Shown here: in pieces, positions 1 to 8,501 of the stretch
How positions within the stretch are numbered: the stretch's first letter is position 1
Layout: each line of letters starts with the position of its first letter
Translations under genes and position numbers: made by a program
Assembly: GCA_023454175.1 (NCBI GenBank)
Contig: JAEXRW010000005.1
Span: forward strand, 1-64,000
Direction: 5' to 3'
DNA length: 64,000 nt
Source: Bacillota bacterium
GTDB taxonomy: Bacteria; Bacillota; Clostridia; Christensenellales; JAEXRW01
The notes under the pieces: generated by a model
The model's input: only the letters and a program-made list of their open reading frames with translations
Databases searched by the model: none
What the model was told of the DNA's origin: nothing

Positions 1-345
1 GTTTTCCTGTCCAGGAGTGGTGCCGGGCCTAGGTTGTAAATGTTGACGGCTGTACACTGGCGTAACCACTGGCAATCACGGCGATCAACACCTGAGGTGT
101 TGGGCTTTATGCTCATGCCCGCAGCCCCTCTCCCTAAACCTCCCCCTCCCGCGGCTGTACAACTGTCCTTTATCATTGCCCTGCATGCGGGAGGGGGCAG
201 GGGGTGGGTATCCGATGTTTCCATTCTGATGCGTTAATTCTCATATTTCTGTTGTTAACATCCTTACAGCACTGAAGTGCATCAATTCCTGAAAGGATTT
301 ACGGACTGAAAGTCCGTGGGTTGTAACCATTCACTTGTTAACTCA
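1..345. other. non-coding, hairpin-rich region at window start
   Basis: I find no convincing gene here. The stretch holds a perfect 11-bp GC-rich inverted repeat (142-152 with 187-197). It is followed by three small stems with ctgaa or ctgaaa loops between about 268 and 320, the strongest being ACGGAC/GTCCGT at 301-317. A strong plus-strand terminator follows immediately, so a plus-strand non-coding transcript ending near 372 is plausible. It may instead be the tail of a feature that begins before the window. The short plus-strand reading frame at 40-237 has no ribosome binding site and unusual composition, and I do not count it. Confidence 0.4.
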
Positions 346-372
346 AAAAGAGTGGCATGACCACTCTTTTAG
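346..372 (+). terminator. rho-independent terminator, plus strand
   Basis: A 10-bp stem (346-355 with 361-370) has the 5-base loop catga and its right arm ends in four T. It would end any plus-strand transcript entering from the non-coding region upstream. Its flank (taactcaaaaa then AGTGGC) closely resembles the terminators ending the two repeated structured elements at 26.7 and 49.3 kb. Confidence 0.7.
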
Positions 373-380
373 TAATTTAA

Positions 381-407
381 AGAAGGCCTTTTACAGCCTT
401 CTTTTTT
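381..407 (-). terminator. bidirectional terminator after the small heat-shock gene
   Basis: The stem AGAAGGC/GCCTTCT (381-387 with 396-402) is flanked by A-rich sequence on the left and T-rich sequence on the right. It can therefore work in both directions. It sits just past the stop of the minus-strand gene at 429. Confidence 0.7.
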
Positions 408-428
408 CATTTCAGATTCTTCTGAGGA

Positions 429-866
429 TCAGGTCACGTCGATCTTCCTTCCCGCGGGCCTGCTGTCGGCTTTCTTGGGCAGCGTCAGGTGGAGCACGCC
501 GTTTTCATAGGAAGCCGCTATGCTCTCATGCTCCACATCCGGGAAACCGAAACTGCGCTGCATGCTGCCGTAGCGCCTTTCCTTGCGGATGTAGTTTTCC
601 CGCTCCTCGTTGTACACATCCTCCTGCTTCGAAGAGATGGTCAGCACGCCGTCGTCGAAACTCACTTCGATCTGTTCTTTCTTGAGTCCCGGCATTTCCA
701 CATCCAGCAGGTATTCCTTCTCCGTTTCTTTGATGTCTGCGCGCATCGGCCTGGTCATGTTCGTGGGGAAAATGTCTGAAAGGAACCCGTCCCCGAAAAA
801 CCTTACGAAGAAATCATCCGGCACCATGTGGCCATCCCTTCCGCCGTATGGTACGATCCTTGTCAT
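429..866 (-). CDS. Hsp20/alpha-crystallin family small heat-shock protein
   Basis: This is a 145-residue ATP-independent chaperone that would bind unfolding cytoplasmic proteins as an oligomer. The alpha-crystallin domain spans about residues 40-135. It has the conserved DVEMPGLKKEQIEV strand pair and the ENGVLHLTLPK segment near the end (the GVLxLxxPK hallmark). The N-terminal arm is short and rich in Phe and Gly, as in bacterial members. The start is fixed by GAGGAGG eight bases before the ATG. It is monocistronic: a terminator follows and its own promoter carries a palindrome. No CIRCE element is seen, so control is probably not by HrcA. Confidence 0.93.
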   Translation of the reverse strand: MTRIVPYGGRDGHMVPDDFFVRFFGDGFLSDIFPTNMTRPMRADIKETEKEYLLDVEMPGLKKEQIEVSFDDGVLTISSKQEDVYNEERENYIRKERRYGSMQRSFGFPDVEHESIAASYENGVLHLTLPKKADSRPAGRKIDVT

Positions 867-923
867 GATAAATACCTCCTCTTTCCTTATCAGTATGATT
901 AATATTTGCTCTGTGTTCTGAAT

Positions 924-954
924 CTATGATATATCATAGGTCAAAGATAGTCAA
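924..954 (-). promoter_or_regulatory. promoter of the small heat-shock gene with overlapping palindrome
   Basis: On the minus strand, TTGACT (949-954) and TATCAT (926-931) are separated by exactly 17 bases, a good sigma-70-type pair. The perfect 16-base palindrome CTATGATATATCATAG (924-939) covers the -10 box. A repressor bound there would block transcription. The sequence does not match CIRCE. The regulator is unknown. Confidence 0.6.
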
Positions 955-1122
955 AGTTAAATAAGGTCTATTTCTGGTAAAGAAAAAGGGCCGCAGCTTC
1001 CTGTACCCTTCCTTTTCCTCCAGCTTATACCGTTCTCTCTTTTTCTCCTGATTTCTCGCTTTTTTGGATTTCGCGCATGGATGAGATGTAGTGTTTCTGC
1101 CATGGTGCTTATTAATGCCTCT
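955..1122. other. intergenic, nothing recognised
   Basis: T-rich sequence lies between the small heat-shock promoter and the end of the HAD gene. I see no open reading frame with a ribosome binding site and no clear terminator for the HAD gene. Confidence 0.5.
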
Positions 1123-1983
1123 TCAGGAGGGTGACTGGAATGACCTGGAACGCCCCCCCGGCAACGCGTATTGTTCTATGGCCTCCGCCACGCCGTCCTT
1201 CTCACAGGTACCGGAGATATGATGGACCCGGTGCAGGACCTCTTCATCCGCATCCGCTACGGCCACGGAAATTCCTGCAGCTAGGAACATGGGGATGTCG
1301 TTGTAACTGTTTCCGATCGCTAGGGTGTTTTCCATCGGCACGCCGCAGGCTTTCGCCATGGTTTCCAGGGCCCAGCCCTTGCTTACATGTTTGTCGATCA
1401 CTTCCAAATTGAAACTTTCCGAGCTCGTAACATATGCTTCAGGCGCGGCGGCCTTCTGAAGCAGTGGGCGGAGCATGGCCAGTTTCATGGTGTCCTGCTC
1501 CAGGATGGTCATTTTCAATGCCCCGCTTCCCACCGTTTCGGCCAGTTTTGCTGCATCCTCAAATACCTGCATGCTGATCTTGAATTCATTTGGGATGGAA
1601 GCGTTCATGCGCGCATACCGTTCGGCATTGTAATTTTGGGAAACGCAATATCCGCCATCTCTTGTCCACACATGAAAGAAGAGGCCCGCGTCCTGGATGA
1701 GCGTTGCGCACCGGAGCAGGGCATCCCTGTGGATGTGCCTGCAGCACAGTTCTTTTCCTTTCCAGCGGATGTACGCGCCGTTGCACGCGGCCAACGGTCC
1801 GTTCGCGCCGCATTCCACCGCACGGCTCTTCATCGAGGGATAGACGCGCCCTGAAAGCAGGCAGACAGAAATGCCCCTTTCCGTGGCCTTCCGGATGGCT
1901 TCCCTGTTGCGCTGTGATACGGGCACATCCAGCGCAGGCACCAGCGTCCCGTCAACGTCAATCGCGATCAGTCCGATATCCAT
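1123..1983 (-). CDS. HAD-superfamily Cof-type sugar-phosphate phosphatase
   Basis: Predicted cytoplasmic Mg2+-dependent hydrolase of the Cof/YidA type, acting on small phosphorylated metabolites; the substrate cannot be told. Motif I is DVDGTLV near the N-terminus, with the nucleophile Asp about residue 8. The motif II Ser is in the LLSGR segment. Motif IV is IGNSYNDIPMF near residue 235, matching the family pattern GDxxND. The alpha/beta C2 cap lies between. An earlier in-frame start exists at 2049, but I chose 1983 because GGAG sits six bases before that ATG and the HAD fold starts at once. Length about 286 residues is usual. It is downstream of the aminotransferase on the same strand. Confidence 0.88.
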   Translation of the reverse strand: MDIGLIAIDVDGTLVPALDVPVSQRNREAIRKATERGISVCLLSGRVYPSMKSRAVECGANGPLAACNGAYIRWKGKELCCRHIHRDALLRCATLIQDAGLFFHVWTRDGGYCVSQNYNAERYARMNASIPNEFKISMQVFEDAAKLAETVGSGALKMTILEQDTMKLAMLRPLLQKAAAPEAYVTSSESFNLEVIDKHVSKGWALETMAKACGVPMENTLAIGNSYNDIPMFLAAGISVAVADADEEVLHRVHHISGTCEKDGVAEAIEQYALPGGRSRSFQSPS

Positions 1984-2039
1984 TTTTGCTCCATTATGCA
2001 ATGCGGCATGCCCATAATATATTGAAAATATCACTTGGG

Positions 2040-2073
2040 CATACCGCAATTGTCAATTCTCAATTTTCAATTG
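2040..2073. repeat. AT-rich caattctcaatt-type intergenic repeat
   Basis: Iterations of caatt(c/t)tcaatt fill the gap between the HAD and aminotransferase genes. Very similar tracts occur at 8926-8945, and related motifs at 12.3 and 46.9 kb. See the finding on this repeat family. Confidence 0.55.
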
Positions 2074-3249
2074 TTATCGTTCTTCGAGGTACTCGCGAAT
2101 GCGTTTCGTTGCCTCGTTGATGGCTGTCACGGAATAGGCGTAGGAGCAGCGGATAAAGCCTTCCCCGGCCTCGCCAAATGCCGTCCCCGGCACCGTCGCG
2201 ACCAGTTTCTTCTTCAGCAGGTCCTCACAAAATTGTTCCGACGTCATCCCCGTGCTTTTGATGCAGGGGAATACGTAAAAGGCGCCAAGCGGTTCGAAGC
2301 ACGTCAGCCCCATACTGTTGAATTCCCCCACGATGAGCTTTCTGCGCCTGTCATAGGACTTGCGCATCTCCTCCACCTGCCGGAAATTCGTGTCCAGCGC
2401 CTCGCGGATGGCCTCGATTCCCGCCATCTGGCTCATGATCGGTGCACATAGCATGGAGTACTGGTGTATCTTGACCATGGCGTTGATGATGGCACTCGGC
2501 CCCGCCGCATAGCCCAGCCTCCAACCCGTCATGGCAAATGCCTTTGAGAAGCCGTTGATCGTGATGGTGCGTTCATACATGCCCGGGATGGTAGCCATGC
2601 TCACGTGCTTTGCGTCGCCGTACGTCAGTTCTGCGTAGATCTCGTCCGAGATGACCAGCATGTCCGTCTTTGCGATGACCTGTGCGATAGCTTCCAGGTC
2701 GGCCCTGCGCATCACCGTGCCTGTCGGATTGTTGGGGAACGGGATCATGATCGCCTTGGTTTTGGGTGTGATGAGCTTTTGGATGTCTTCCGGGGTGATG
2801 CGGAAATCGTTCTCCGCTTTTGTGTTGATGGGCACGGCCACGCCCCCTGCAAACATCACGCCGGGCGAATACGATACGTAGGACGGCGCGGGGACCAGCA
2901 CTTCGTCTCCATGCTCCAATATTGTGCGGAAGGCCAGGTCCAACGCCTCGCTTGCGCCCACCGTCACCACGATGTCCGCAGGATCATATGCGGTATTGAA
3001 CCGTTCCCGGAGATAGATCGAGATGTATTTGCGCAGTTCCGTCATGCCCCAGTTGGAGGTATAGTGCGTCTTCCCTCTTTCCAGTGAACGGATGGCGGCC
3101 TCGCGGATGTTCCACGGCGTGACGAAATCGGGCTCGCCCACTCCCAGGGAGATGGCGTCCTTCATCTCGCTCACGATATCGAAAAATTTACGGATGCCGG
3201 AAGGGGGCATCTCATATACGGTACGGTTGATCTTGTCTTCGATGTTCAT
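2074..3249 (-). CDS. PLP-dependent class I/II aminotransferase (AspC/PatA-like)
   Basis: A 391-residue fold-type I aminotransferase that would move an amino group between an amino acid and a 2-oxo acid in the cytoplasm. Visible hallmarks are the GVGEPDF opening, PNNPTG near residue 170, DEIYAEL, and the PLP-lysine motif NGFSKAFAMTGWRLGY near residue 234. The C-terminal FYVFP and RCSYA elements are also present. The substrate (aspartate, alanine, aromatic) cannot be decided by eye. The ATG overlaps the stop of the Lrp-type regulator by four bases, so the two are translationally coupled, and the regulator probably controls this gene. Confidence 0.92.
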   Translation of the reverse strand: MNIEDKINRTVYEMPPSGIRKFFDIVSEMKDAISLGVGEPDFVTPWNIREAAIRSLERGKTHYTSNWGMTELRKYISIYLRERFNTAYDPADIVVTVGASEALDLAFRTILEHGDEVLVPAPSYVSYSPGVMFAGGVAVPINTKAENDFRITPEDIQKLITPKTKAIMIPFPNNPTGTVMRRADLEAIAQVIAKTDMLVISDEIYAELTYGDAKHVSMATIPGMYERTITINGFSKAFAMTGWRLGYAAGPSAIINAMVKIHQYSMLCAPIMSQMAGIEAIREALDTNFRQVEEMRKSYDRRRKLIVGEFNSMGLTCFEPLGAFYVFPCIKSTGMTSEQFCEDLLKKKLVATVPGTAFGEAGEGFIRCSYAYSVTAINEATKRIREYLEER

Positions 3250-3740
3250 GGGGAGATCACCAGTCTTTCATCCTCCTGGCCGTCTTTGATCTCCGCACCC
3301 TGTTCCTTGTATTTTTTCAATACGAAGTGTGTCGCGGTGCTGATCACGCCTTCCAGCCCTGCCAGCCTGTCCGATACGAACATGGCGACCTTTTTCAGGG
3401 ATGTGCCCCCCACCAGGACCATCAGGTCATATGCGCCGCTCATCAGGTACACGCTTTGCACTTCTTCAAATCCGGCGATGCGCCGTGCCAGGGAGTCAAA
3501 ACCGGCTTCCCGCTGGGGCGTCGTACGGACTTCGATCAGGGCCTCCACATACTCCTCGTCCACCTTCTCCATGTTCACAACCGTATTGTATTTGACGATG
3601 ATGCCCTCTTTTTCCATCGCCAGCACGGTTTGCTTCACTTCGTCCTGGCTCAGGCCCGTCATCGCCGCGATATCCTTTACGGCAGTGGTGGCGTCTTTTC
3701 TGAGTATATCGAGTATCTCCCTTGTCATGTCATCCATCAT
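3246..3740 (-). CDS. Lrp/AsnC family transcriptional regulator
   Basis: 164 residues. An N-terminal winged helix-turn-helix (about 1-60, containing AAMTGLSQDEV) is followed by a RAM/AsnC ligand-binding domain (about 75-150) with the family GAYDLMVLV segment. Such proteins form dimers or octamers on DNA and sense amino acids. A GGAGG ribosome site precedes the ATG. The overlap with the aminotransferase start indicates one transcript and suggests amino-acid-responsive autogenous control of the pair. The C-terminal 20 residues are charged and extend past the usual domain end. Confidence 0.9.
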   Translation of the reverse strand: MMDDMTREILDILRKDATTAVKDIAAMTGLSQDEVKQTVLAMEKEGIIVKYNTVVNMEKVDEEYVEALIEVRTTPQREAGFDSLARRIAGFEEVQSVYLMSGAYDLMVLVGGTSLKKVAMFVSDRLAGLEGVISTATHFVLKKYKEQGAEIKDGQEDERLVISP

Positions 3741-3930
3741 GGACAGCCTCCTTTGGGTATGTTACTGCATATTTTATCACCATTATGCAAATTACGTCAA
3801 TGTAAAGCCTTGAAACGGGGCCTTCCGAAATTTTTCGGCAGCTGCTTTCCAGCATATAGTTTTTTGAGTGGAAATCCGGGGTAAATATATGTTATGATGT
3901 TCCGGCAATTATTTTTGAATGGGAGTAGCT

Positions 3931-4131
3931 ATGGCACGTTTTCTGTTTTCACGCAAGATAAAGCAATCATCCTATGATTCTGAAACGAAGGTTCTTACGA
4001 TAGAGTTTAATACAGGCTCCACCTACAAATACGCAAATGTCCCGCCCAAGGTCTATGAGGAGTTCAATCTCTCCAAATCGCCCGATGAATACTATGACGA
4101 GGCGATATATGGCGTCTACGCCCTGGTGTAA
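3931..4131 (+). CDS. small KTSC-like domain protein
   Basis: A 66-residue protein transcribed divergently from the Lrp-type gene. The pattern of a short strand, S..YD..T..L.IEF..G..Y.Y..VP, then a helix, is that of KTSC domains. The usual KTSC tetrad near the end is here replaced by KSPDEYYDEAI. KTSC domains are found alone or fused to lysyl-tRNA synthetase and RNA-related proteins; the function is unknown. An upstream in-frame ATG at 3919 exists, but GGGAG lies just before the ATG at 3931, which I prefer. Confidence 0.75.
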   Translation: MARFLFSRKIKQSSYDSETKVLTIEFNTGSTYKYANVPPKVYEEFNLSKSPDEYYDEAIYGVYALV

Positions 4132-4386
4132 AGTGATAAAAAGAATAAAAAGATATGCATAGCGGTGCGGCTGTGCATTCCGTTTGCGTTTGCTTGTTTC
4201 GGATGCGGCGCTTGGTTTTTATTGGTCGGTGAAGTACCGGCCCGGTTGTCAGGCGCACTTCATTCGCTGCAGCTGTCCCGTTTCAGGCATCGTGTTCCGT
4301 AATATGTATGTTCATATCCGCAATTGCCGATGGTGCCCATCTTCCGCTCAGCATTGAACTTGTGGATGATCTGTGCTTGCAAAAAA
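4132..4386. other. intergenic, nothing recognised
   Basis: About 250 bases lie between the convergent KTSC and VanW genes. I see no reading frame with a ribosome binding site; the only clear signal is the terminator at the right edge. Confidence 0.5.
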
Positions 4387-4416
4387 TGAGCCCCGGGGTT
4401 GTTGCCCTGGGGCTCA
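4387..4416 (-). terminator. terminator of the first VanW gene
   Basis: A 12-bp stem with one mismatch (4387-4398 with 4405-4416, arms TGAGCCCC and GGGGCTCA plus GGG/CCC) is followed on the minus strand by six T. It lies just past the VanW stop codon and can also act on plus-strand transcripts. Confidence 0.85.
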
Positions 4417-4423
4417 CGGTTTT

Positions 4424-5968
4424 TTAGTTTGCGCCGGTCGTGGCCGGATCTTCTCCGATGATGTCGGGGTCGGGTGGTGTCACGTCCGGGCTGTGCTGCC
4501 ACAGTTCCGGGTAGGCCTTGTAGCTGTCGCTGAATATCTTTACCCTGTGGTCCAATTTTCCGTTTACGTAATATTCGCGGTATGTCGAACAGACGATGCC
4601 GTCATTTTTGTCCCTTACTTTGAATGGCTGCGTCCCGGCCGGGAGCTTGGAGTTCTTCTGGTAAGCCACGGGCGGGTTGGGGGAAGTCGTCTTGATGATA
4701 TCCGTCTTTATGACGATGGTCTCCCCCACCGGCAGCGGTTCGCCGTAGATATACACTTCAATGAATTTTGCCGTCTTGTCCACTTTTGTGAAAATATATA
4801 CGGGTGTGGACTTGCTGTTGACAAATTTGAAGTCCGGCGAGCCCGAACTGATGGTGGCGTCCTGTCCGGGGTCTACGTAGTGGGAGCGGAAGGTATGCTT
4901 CTGCCGCGTCATGGTTTCCGTGGCGATATCGGCCCTCAGCGTCGCGAGGAAAAGCGTCGTGGATACCTGGCATACGCCGCCGCCCAGTTGGTCCGTGGTG
5001 ATGCCGTTCTCATAGCCCGGCGCTTCCTTCCACCCGTTTTTCGGGTCGCTCCGGTTTCCCAGCACGTTGTTGATGGACCATTCCTCTCCCGGCTGTATCA
5101 CCTGTGCGTTGATCAGGTCGGCTGCTTTGGCGATATTGAACATCCGGTTTGGCCTGTCCAGTCCGCTTCCCTGAAATAATGTTTTGGCTTTGGCCACCAG
5201 CTGCGTGTTCTTTTTCAGCTGCTCCGTGGTTACAGTAGGCTGCACTACCTCGGCAGGGATGATAGCCGGGGAAAAATCCCCCGCCGTGAGTTTGGCTGTG
5301 AGTGTCTGTGTGAGTTCTGCTTCCTTCACTTTGATTCCTGTTTGCCCGTCGGTATATTTGAAGCGTTCCGTCGGCAGCGGTCCGGCCGAGGCATCCGGTG
5401 AGGCGGTAGGCGCAGTCGTGTCGTTTGCGCCCGGGGATTTGATGGGCGTCACCGTTGCGTCGGTTGCAGGCCGGTTGACCTTGGCGGCAAAACCCTTCAC
5501 TTTTTCGGCTATCTTTGTTGTATCGATATCATATGCGATGGGGAAATCCCTGCCCTTGGTTTTTGCCTCTTCCCTTTCCTTATCCTTGCTGCCTCCCCGG
5601 TTTCCGAAAAGGAGTGCGTCATCCAGCGCCGCCTCCGTTTTGAGCTTTACGTCAAAATCTTCTCCGGCCTTGAAAAGGAACCCGAAAGTATCCAGTGTCA
5701 GCGGGATGCTGAGGGAATCCTTCAGTTTGGTCTCGGCTTCCGCCACCTTGGTCTTGGCGTCATTATAGGACATGCCGCCCAGGGGTATCCCCTGCACGCT
5801 CACACCCTCTGCGTATTTGTAGCTCTCCCGGGCCTTTTTCATATCGCCGGCCGTCGGTCTGCTCTCGGAGTTCATCACCACGAGCACCACGACTAGCGCC
5901 AGCACCAGGACAAAAAGCGTTCCGGCAAGAACTTTGTATATTCCCTTTATTTTGCTTCGCTTGGACAA
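4424..5968 (-). CDS. VanW family cell-envelope protein (YoaR-like), paralogue 1
   Basis: 514 residues. The N-terminal membrane anchor is about residues 11-33, followed by a PG_binding_4/YoaR-like domain (about 60-240) with a Thr/Pro-rich low-complexity insert (about 165-195). The VanW domain is about 255-400, with the hallmark QLGGGVCQVSTTLF near residue 330. VanW proteins accompany some vancomycin-resistance clusters and many Bacillota envelopes; no catalytic role is established, so this is not evidence of resistance. The start is TTG, preceded by GGGGG nine bases away. A diverged paralogue lies directly upstream at 6160-7713. The C-terminal tail is Pro/Asp-rich. Confidence 0.9.
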   Translation of the reverse strand: MSKRSKIKGIYKVLAGTLFVLVLALVVVLVVMNSESRPTAGDMKKARESYKYAEGVSVQGIPLGGMSYNDAKTKVAEAETKLKDSLSIPLTLDTFGFLFKAGEDFDVKLKTEAALDDALLFGNRGGSKDKEREEAKTKGRDFPIAYDIDTTKIAEKVKGFAAKVNRPATDATVTPIKSPGANDTTAPTASPDASAGPLPTERFKYTDGQTGIKVKEAELTQTLTAKLTAGDFSPAIIPAEVVQPTVTTEQLKKNTQLVAKAKTLFQGSGLDRPNRMFNIAKAADLINAQVIQPGEEWSINNVLGNRSDPKNGWKEAPGYENGITTDQLGGGVCQVSTTLFLATLRADIATETMTRQKHTFRSHYVDPGQDATISSGSPDFKFVNSKSTPVYIFTKVDKTAKFIEVYIYGEPLPVGETIVIKTDIIKTTSPNPPVAYQKNSKLPAGTQPFKVRDKNDGIVCSTYREYYVNGKLDHRVKIFSDSYKAYPELWQHSPDVTPPDPDIIGEDPATTGAN

Positions 5969-6159
5969 TTCTGTATTCCCCCTTGTAGAACATTCATCAC
6001 GAATGAGTCATTTGCTTTTGTTGCTTGTCTATAAATGTATTCTAACAGAAAAAGACCGATAATTAAACCCTAAAATCTCCTTTGTTTCATTGATAATAAA
6101 CCAATGTTACAATAAATAAACAATTTTTGCGCTGCGCGGTTACGCACCCTGCTATGTTT
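5969..6159. other. AT-rich intergenic region between the VanW paralogues
   Basis: A notably AT-rich gap probably holds the promoter of the first VanW gene, but several candidate boxes exist and none stands out. There is no reading frame worth calling. Confidence 0.4.
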
Positions 6160-7713
6160 TTACAGGCTTGGATTTGGGAAAGGCATTTTGCTGGGCACCG
6201 GCCCAGGCGTTTTGCCCGGTGCAGGCGTCGCATGGGGATCCACGCCCTTGGCATACAGGAAAAGCTGCGGAAAGGCCTTGTACGTATCGCTGAAGATCTG
6301 CACCCGTTTGACCAGTTTGCCGTTCAGCCAGTATTCCCTGTACGTCACGCTCGTTTTTTTGTTGTGCGCAGGCCGCGCCTCCCGGATCGTCCCTTTAGGC
6401 AGGGATGGATCCATCTGGTACTCCACCCTTGGGTTCGGCGGCGTGGAACTCAGCTGCTTGGATGTGATCTTTATCGTCATCCCCTGCGCCAGCGGTTCGC
6501 CGTATATTTCCACCGTGATGTATTTCTTGTTCTTGTCCACCGTTGTGAATAGGTACAGCGGGGTCGTCTTGTTGTTGGTGAAGCGGAAATCCGGCGCTCC
6601 CGTGCTGATGGTCGCATCCCGCCCGATATCCACGTAGGAGGATGGCCAGCTGTGGTGCGAGCGCTTCATCGTTTTGACGTCGATGTCCGCCATCAATACC
6701 GCGTTGAAAAGCGTACTGGATACCTGGCATACCCCGCCGCCTGCCTGGTCGGTATATTGGCCGTTCTCGATCCCCGGCGCCAGTTTCCAGCCGCCGCCCT
6801 CCGTGCGCGCTCCCAGCGCAGCGTTGACGGAAAATTCTTCTGCGGGCAATATGGTCTTCGCGTTGATCAGGCCTGCGGCCTTGGCGATATTGTACACCCT
6901 GCCAGCCCTGTCCAGCGGGGAGCCCTGGAATTTCGTTGTGAAAGAGGCCACCGGAAGCGTGATTTTTTTCAGTTGTTCGATGGTGATGCCGGGAGGCTTG
7001 GTATCAAATAGGGCGTCTGTCGGCGTGAAATCCCTTGCTTCCAGCTTGGCTTTCAGCGCTGAAACCAATTCCTCTTCTTTCAGTACAGCGCCGTTGCGTC
7101 CCCCGGTATACTTGAAATACCCCTCCTGTCCCGCCTTCGCGTTGGCGGACGATCCGGTCTTGGATGTGTTCGCATCCGGCTTGGTCAATGGCGTGGCAGA
7201 GGCATCCACAGGCGCACGGTTGTACTTCTCGGCCCATTGCTTCACCTTTCCTTTGACCGGTGCGGTGTCGATGGTGTTGCCCAGTTTCAAAGCATATTTA
7301 TCCGCCTGGACCTGCTGTTCCGTATCCGGCAGTACGGCGTTTATAACGTGTCCGATGAGGATGGCCTGCTCCAGCACATCTTCGGTATTGAATGCCACGT
7401 TGAATCCTTCGCCGGCCTTCAGGCGCTCCGACCCATCTCCCAGCTTTACCTCAATGAAAAGTGATTCCGCTGCTATTATCTCCGCTTCCTTCATTTTCAG
7501 CTGCGCCTGGCTGTAGGTCAGCCCGCCGATATCGATCCCTTCCACGCTCACGCCCATCTGGATTGTGCCGTTTTCCTTCTGCGCAGCGATCTCCCCTTCC
7601 CGCAGCGCAATGTCCACCGCGGCACATGCCGTCAGCATGGCGGAAAATACAGCAATGAGGATGAACAGGAGGATTGGCCGGTTCAGCATGGGTCTTTTTT
7701 TCCCGGGGTTCAT
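6160..7713 (-). CDS. VanW family lipoprotein, paralogue 2
   Basis: 517 residues with the same order of domains as the neighbour: N-terminal export signal, PG_binding_4-like region, Ser/Asn/Lys-rich insert, and VanW domain with QAGGGVCQVSSTLF near residue 327. It differs in its signal, a lipobox AMLTAC near residue 30, so it is probably lipid-anchored where paralogue 1 has a transmembrane anchor. The ATG is preceded by GAGGTGG seven bases away. The Pro-rich C-terminal tail is like the paralogue's. The pair looks like an old tandem duplication. Confidence 0.9.
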   Translation of the reverse strand: MNPGKKRPMLNRPILLFILIAVFSAMLTACAAVDIALREGEIAAQKENGTIQMGVSVEGIDIGGLTYSQAQLKMKEAEIIAAESLFIEVKLGDGSERLKAGEGFNVAFNTEDVLEQAILIGHVINAVLPDTEQQVQADKYALKLGNTIDTAPVKGKVKQWAEKYNRAPVDASATPLTKPDANTSKTGSSANAKAGQEGYFKYTGGRNGAVLKEEELVSALKAKLEARDFTPTDALFDTKPPGITIEQLKKITLPVASFTTKFQGSPLDRAGRVYNIAKAAGLINAKTILPAEEFSVNAALGARTEGGGWKLAPGIENGQYTDQAGGGVCQVSSTLFNAVLMADIDVKTMKRSHHSWPSSYVDIGRDATISTGAPDFRFTNNKTTPLYLFTTVDKNKKYITVEIYGEPLAQGMTIKITSKQLSSTPPNPRVEYQMDPSLPKGTIREARPAHNKKTSVTYREYWLNGKLVKRVQIFSDTYKAFPQLFLYAKGVDPHATPAPGKTPGPVPSKMPFPNPSL

Positions 7714-7962
7714 ATGATTCCACCTCGACCTTTATTTGAGACGGTGCAGTTCCGCGCTTTGTTCCTTGAGATCATGGGATCAAGCGCATTCGAAAATGGG
7801 GTAGTGGTATATTTGCACATTATTTCTATTTTCATCCTGTTTCTTGCAAGGCCGCTGTACCGGTTCTATCATTGTATGGGGCACGCTTGAAAAAAGTAAA
7901 GAACCGCCATTTCCCCGGAAATATCTCCTCATGAGACCATTGACTTTACTTAAACAGCATAC
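7714..7962. other. upstream region of VanW paralogue 2
   Basis: About 250 bases between the VanW start and the terminator of the next gene. A 72-codon minus-strand frame (7780-7998) overlaps the terminator hairpin and lacks a family signature, so I do not call it. No clear promoter pair was found. Confidence 0.4.
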
Positions 7963-7993
7963 AAAAAAGCCCTGCCTGGAGGACCGGCAGAGC
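7963..7993 (-). terminator. terminator after the DUF1801 gene
   Basis: On the minus strand a GCTCTGCC/GGCAGGGC stem (one mismatched pair) is followed by six T (7963-7968). It lies 60 bases past the stop of the gene at 8053. Confidence 0.75.
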
Positions 7994-8052
7994 AACACTT
8001 GATTGTTGTATCATCACTTTATGAATGCAGGTTTCGCGATAGGTTGTTTGAC

Positions 8053-8439
8053 TTATTTCTTCTTCTTCGCCTTTTTTTCTTCGTATTCCTTCATGCTTTC
8101 TTCCACGCGGTACTTTACGATGCGTGTTACCAGTTCATACGGCAGAGGCTCCTGGATGGGCAGGTGCAGCGATCCCTTTGTCCCTTTGTATTTTGCGGAT
8201 TCGTTTTCAAACGCGGTCATGGCCTCCAGCCCCGGGTACAGTCCGATATGGTGTTTGAACGCGGCGAAATGCACCAGGTTCCCGTATTGGTAAAATGTCG
8301 GCATCCCCCAGCTGATCTTCTCCGTCGCTTCAGGCGCCGCCTCATGGATTACGCCCCTCAGTTTCTGCAGCACGCCCTGCACCTCCGGGCGTGCATTGGT
8401 GATATATTCGTCGATCGTTTTGATACTTGTATCTTCCAT
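8053..8439 (-). CDS. DUF1801 / YdhG-like domain protein
   Basis: 128 residues of the DUF1801 (YdhG/YjhG, iron-chaperone frataxin-like fold) family. The hallmarks are the TIDEYI start, the ISWGMPTFY segment, the HFAAFKHHIGLYP strand, and a Lys-rich tail. Some relatives in Bacillus have been described as iron chaperones, but most are uncharacterised. An upstream in-frame ATG at 8463 exists. GAGGAGG four bases before the ATG at 8439 decides the start. It follows the TfoX-like gene on the same strand, and both families are often found together as small stand-alone proteins. Confidence 0.85.
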   Translation of the reverse strand: MEDTSIKTIDEYITNARPEVQGVLQKLRGVIHEAAPEATEKISWGMPTFYQYGNLVHFAAFKHHIGLYPGLEAMTAFENESAKYKGTKGSLHLPIQEPLPYELVTRIVKYRVEESMKEYEEKKAKKKK

Positions 8440-8501
8440 GTGACCTCCTCGTATGTGTTTCATTTAGTAAACTTCCAGTCCGCCCTGGTTGACCGTTGCG
8501 C

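Noticed and set aside
4424..7713. Vancomycin resistance locus (VanW)
   Set aside because: VanW domains occur widely without vanA/B/H/X; none of the resistance enzymes is present.
7780..7998. 72-codon minus-strand frame
   Set aside because: It runs through a terminator hairpin, lacks a ribosome site and has no family signature.
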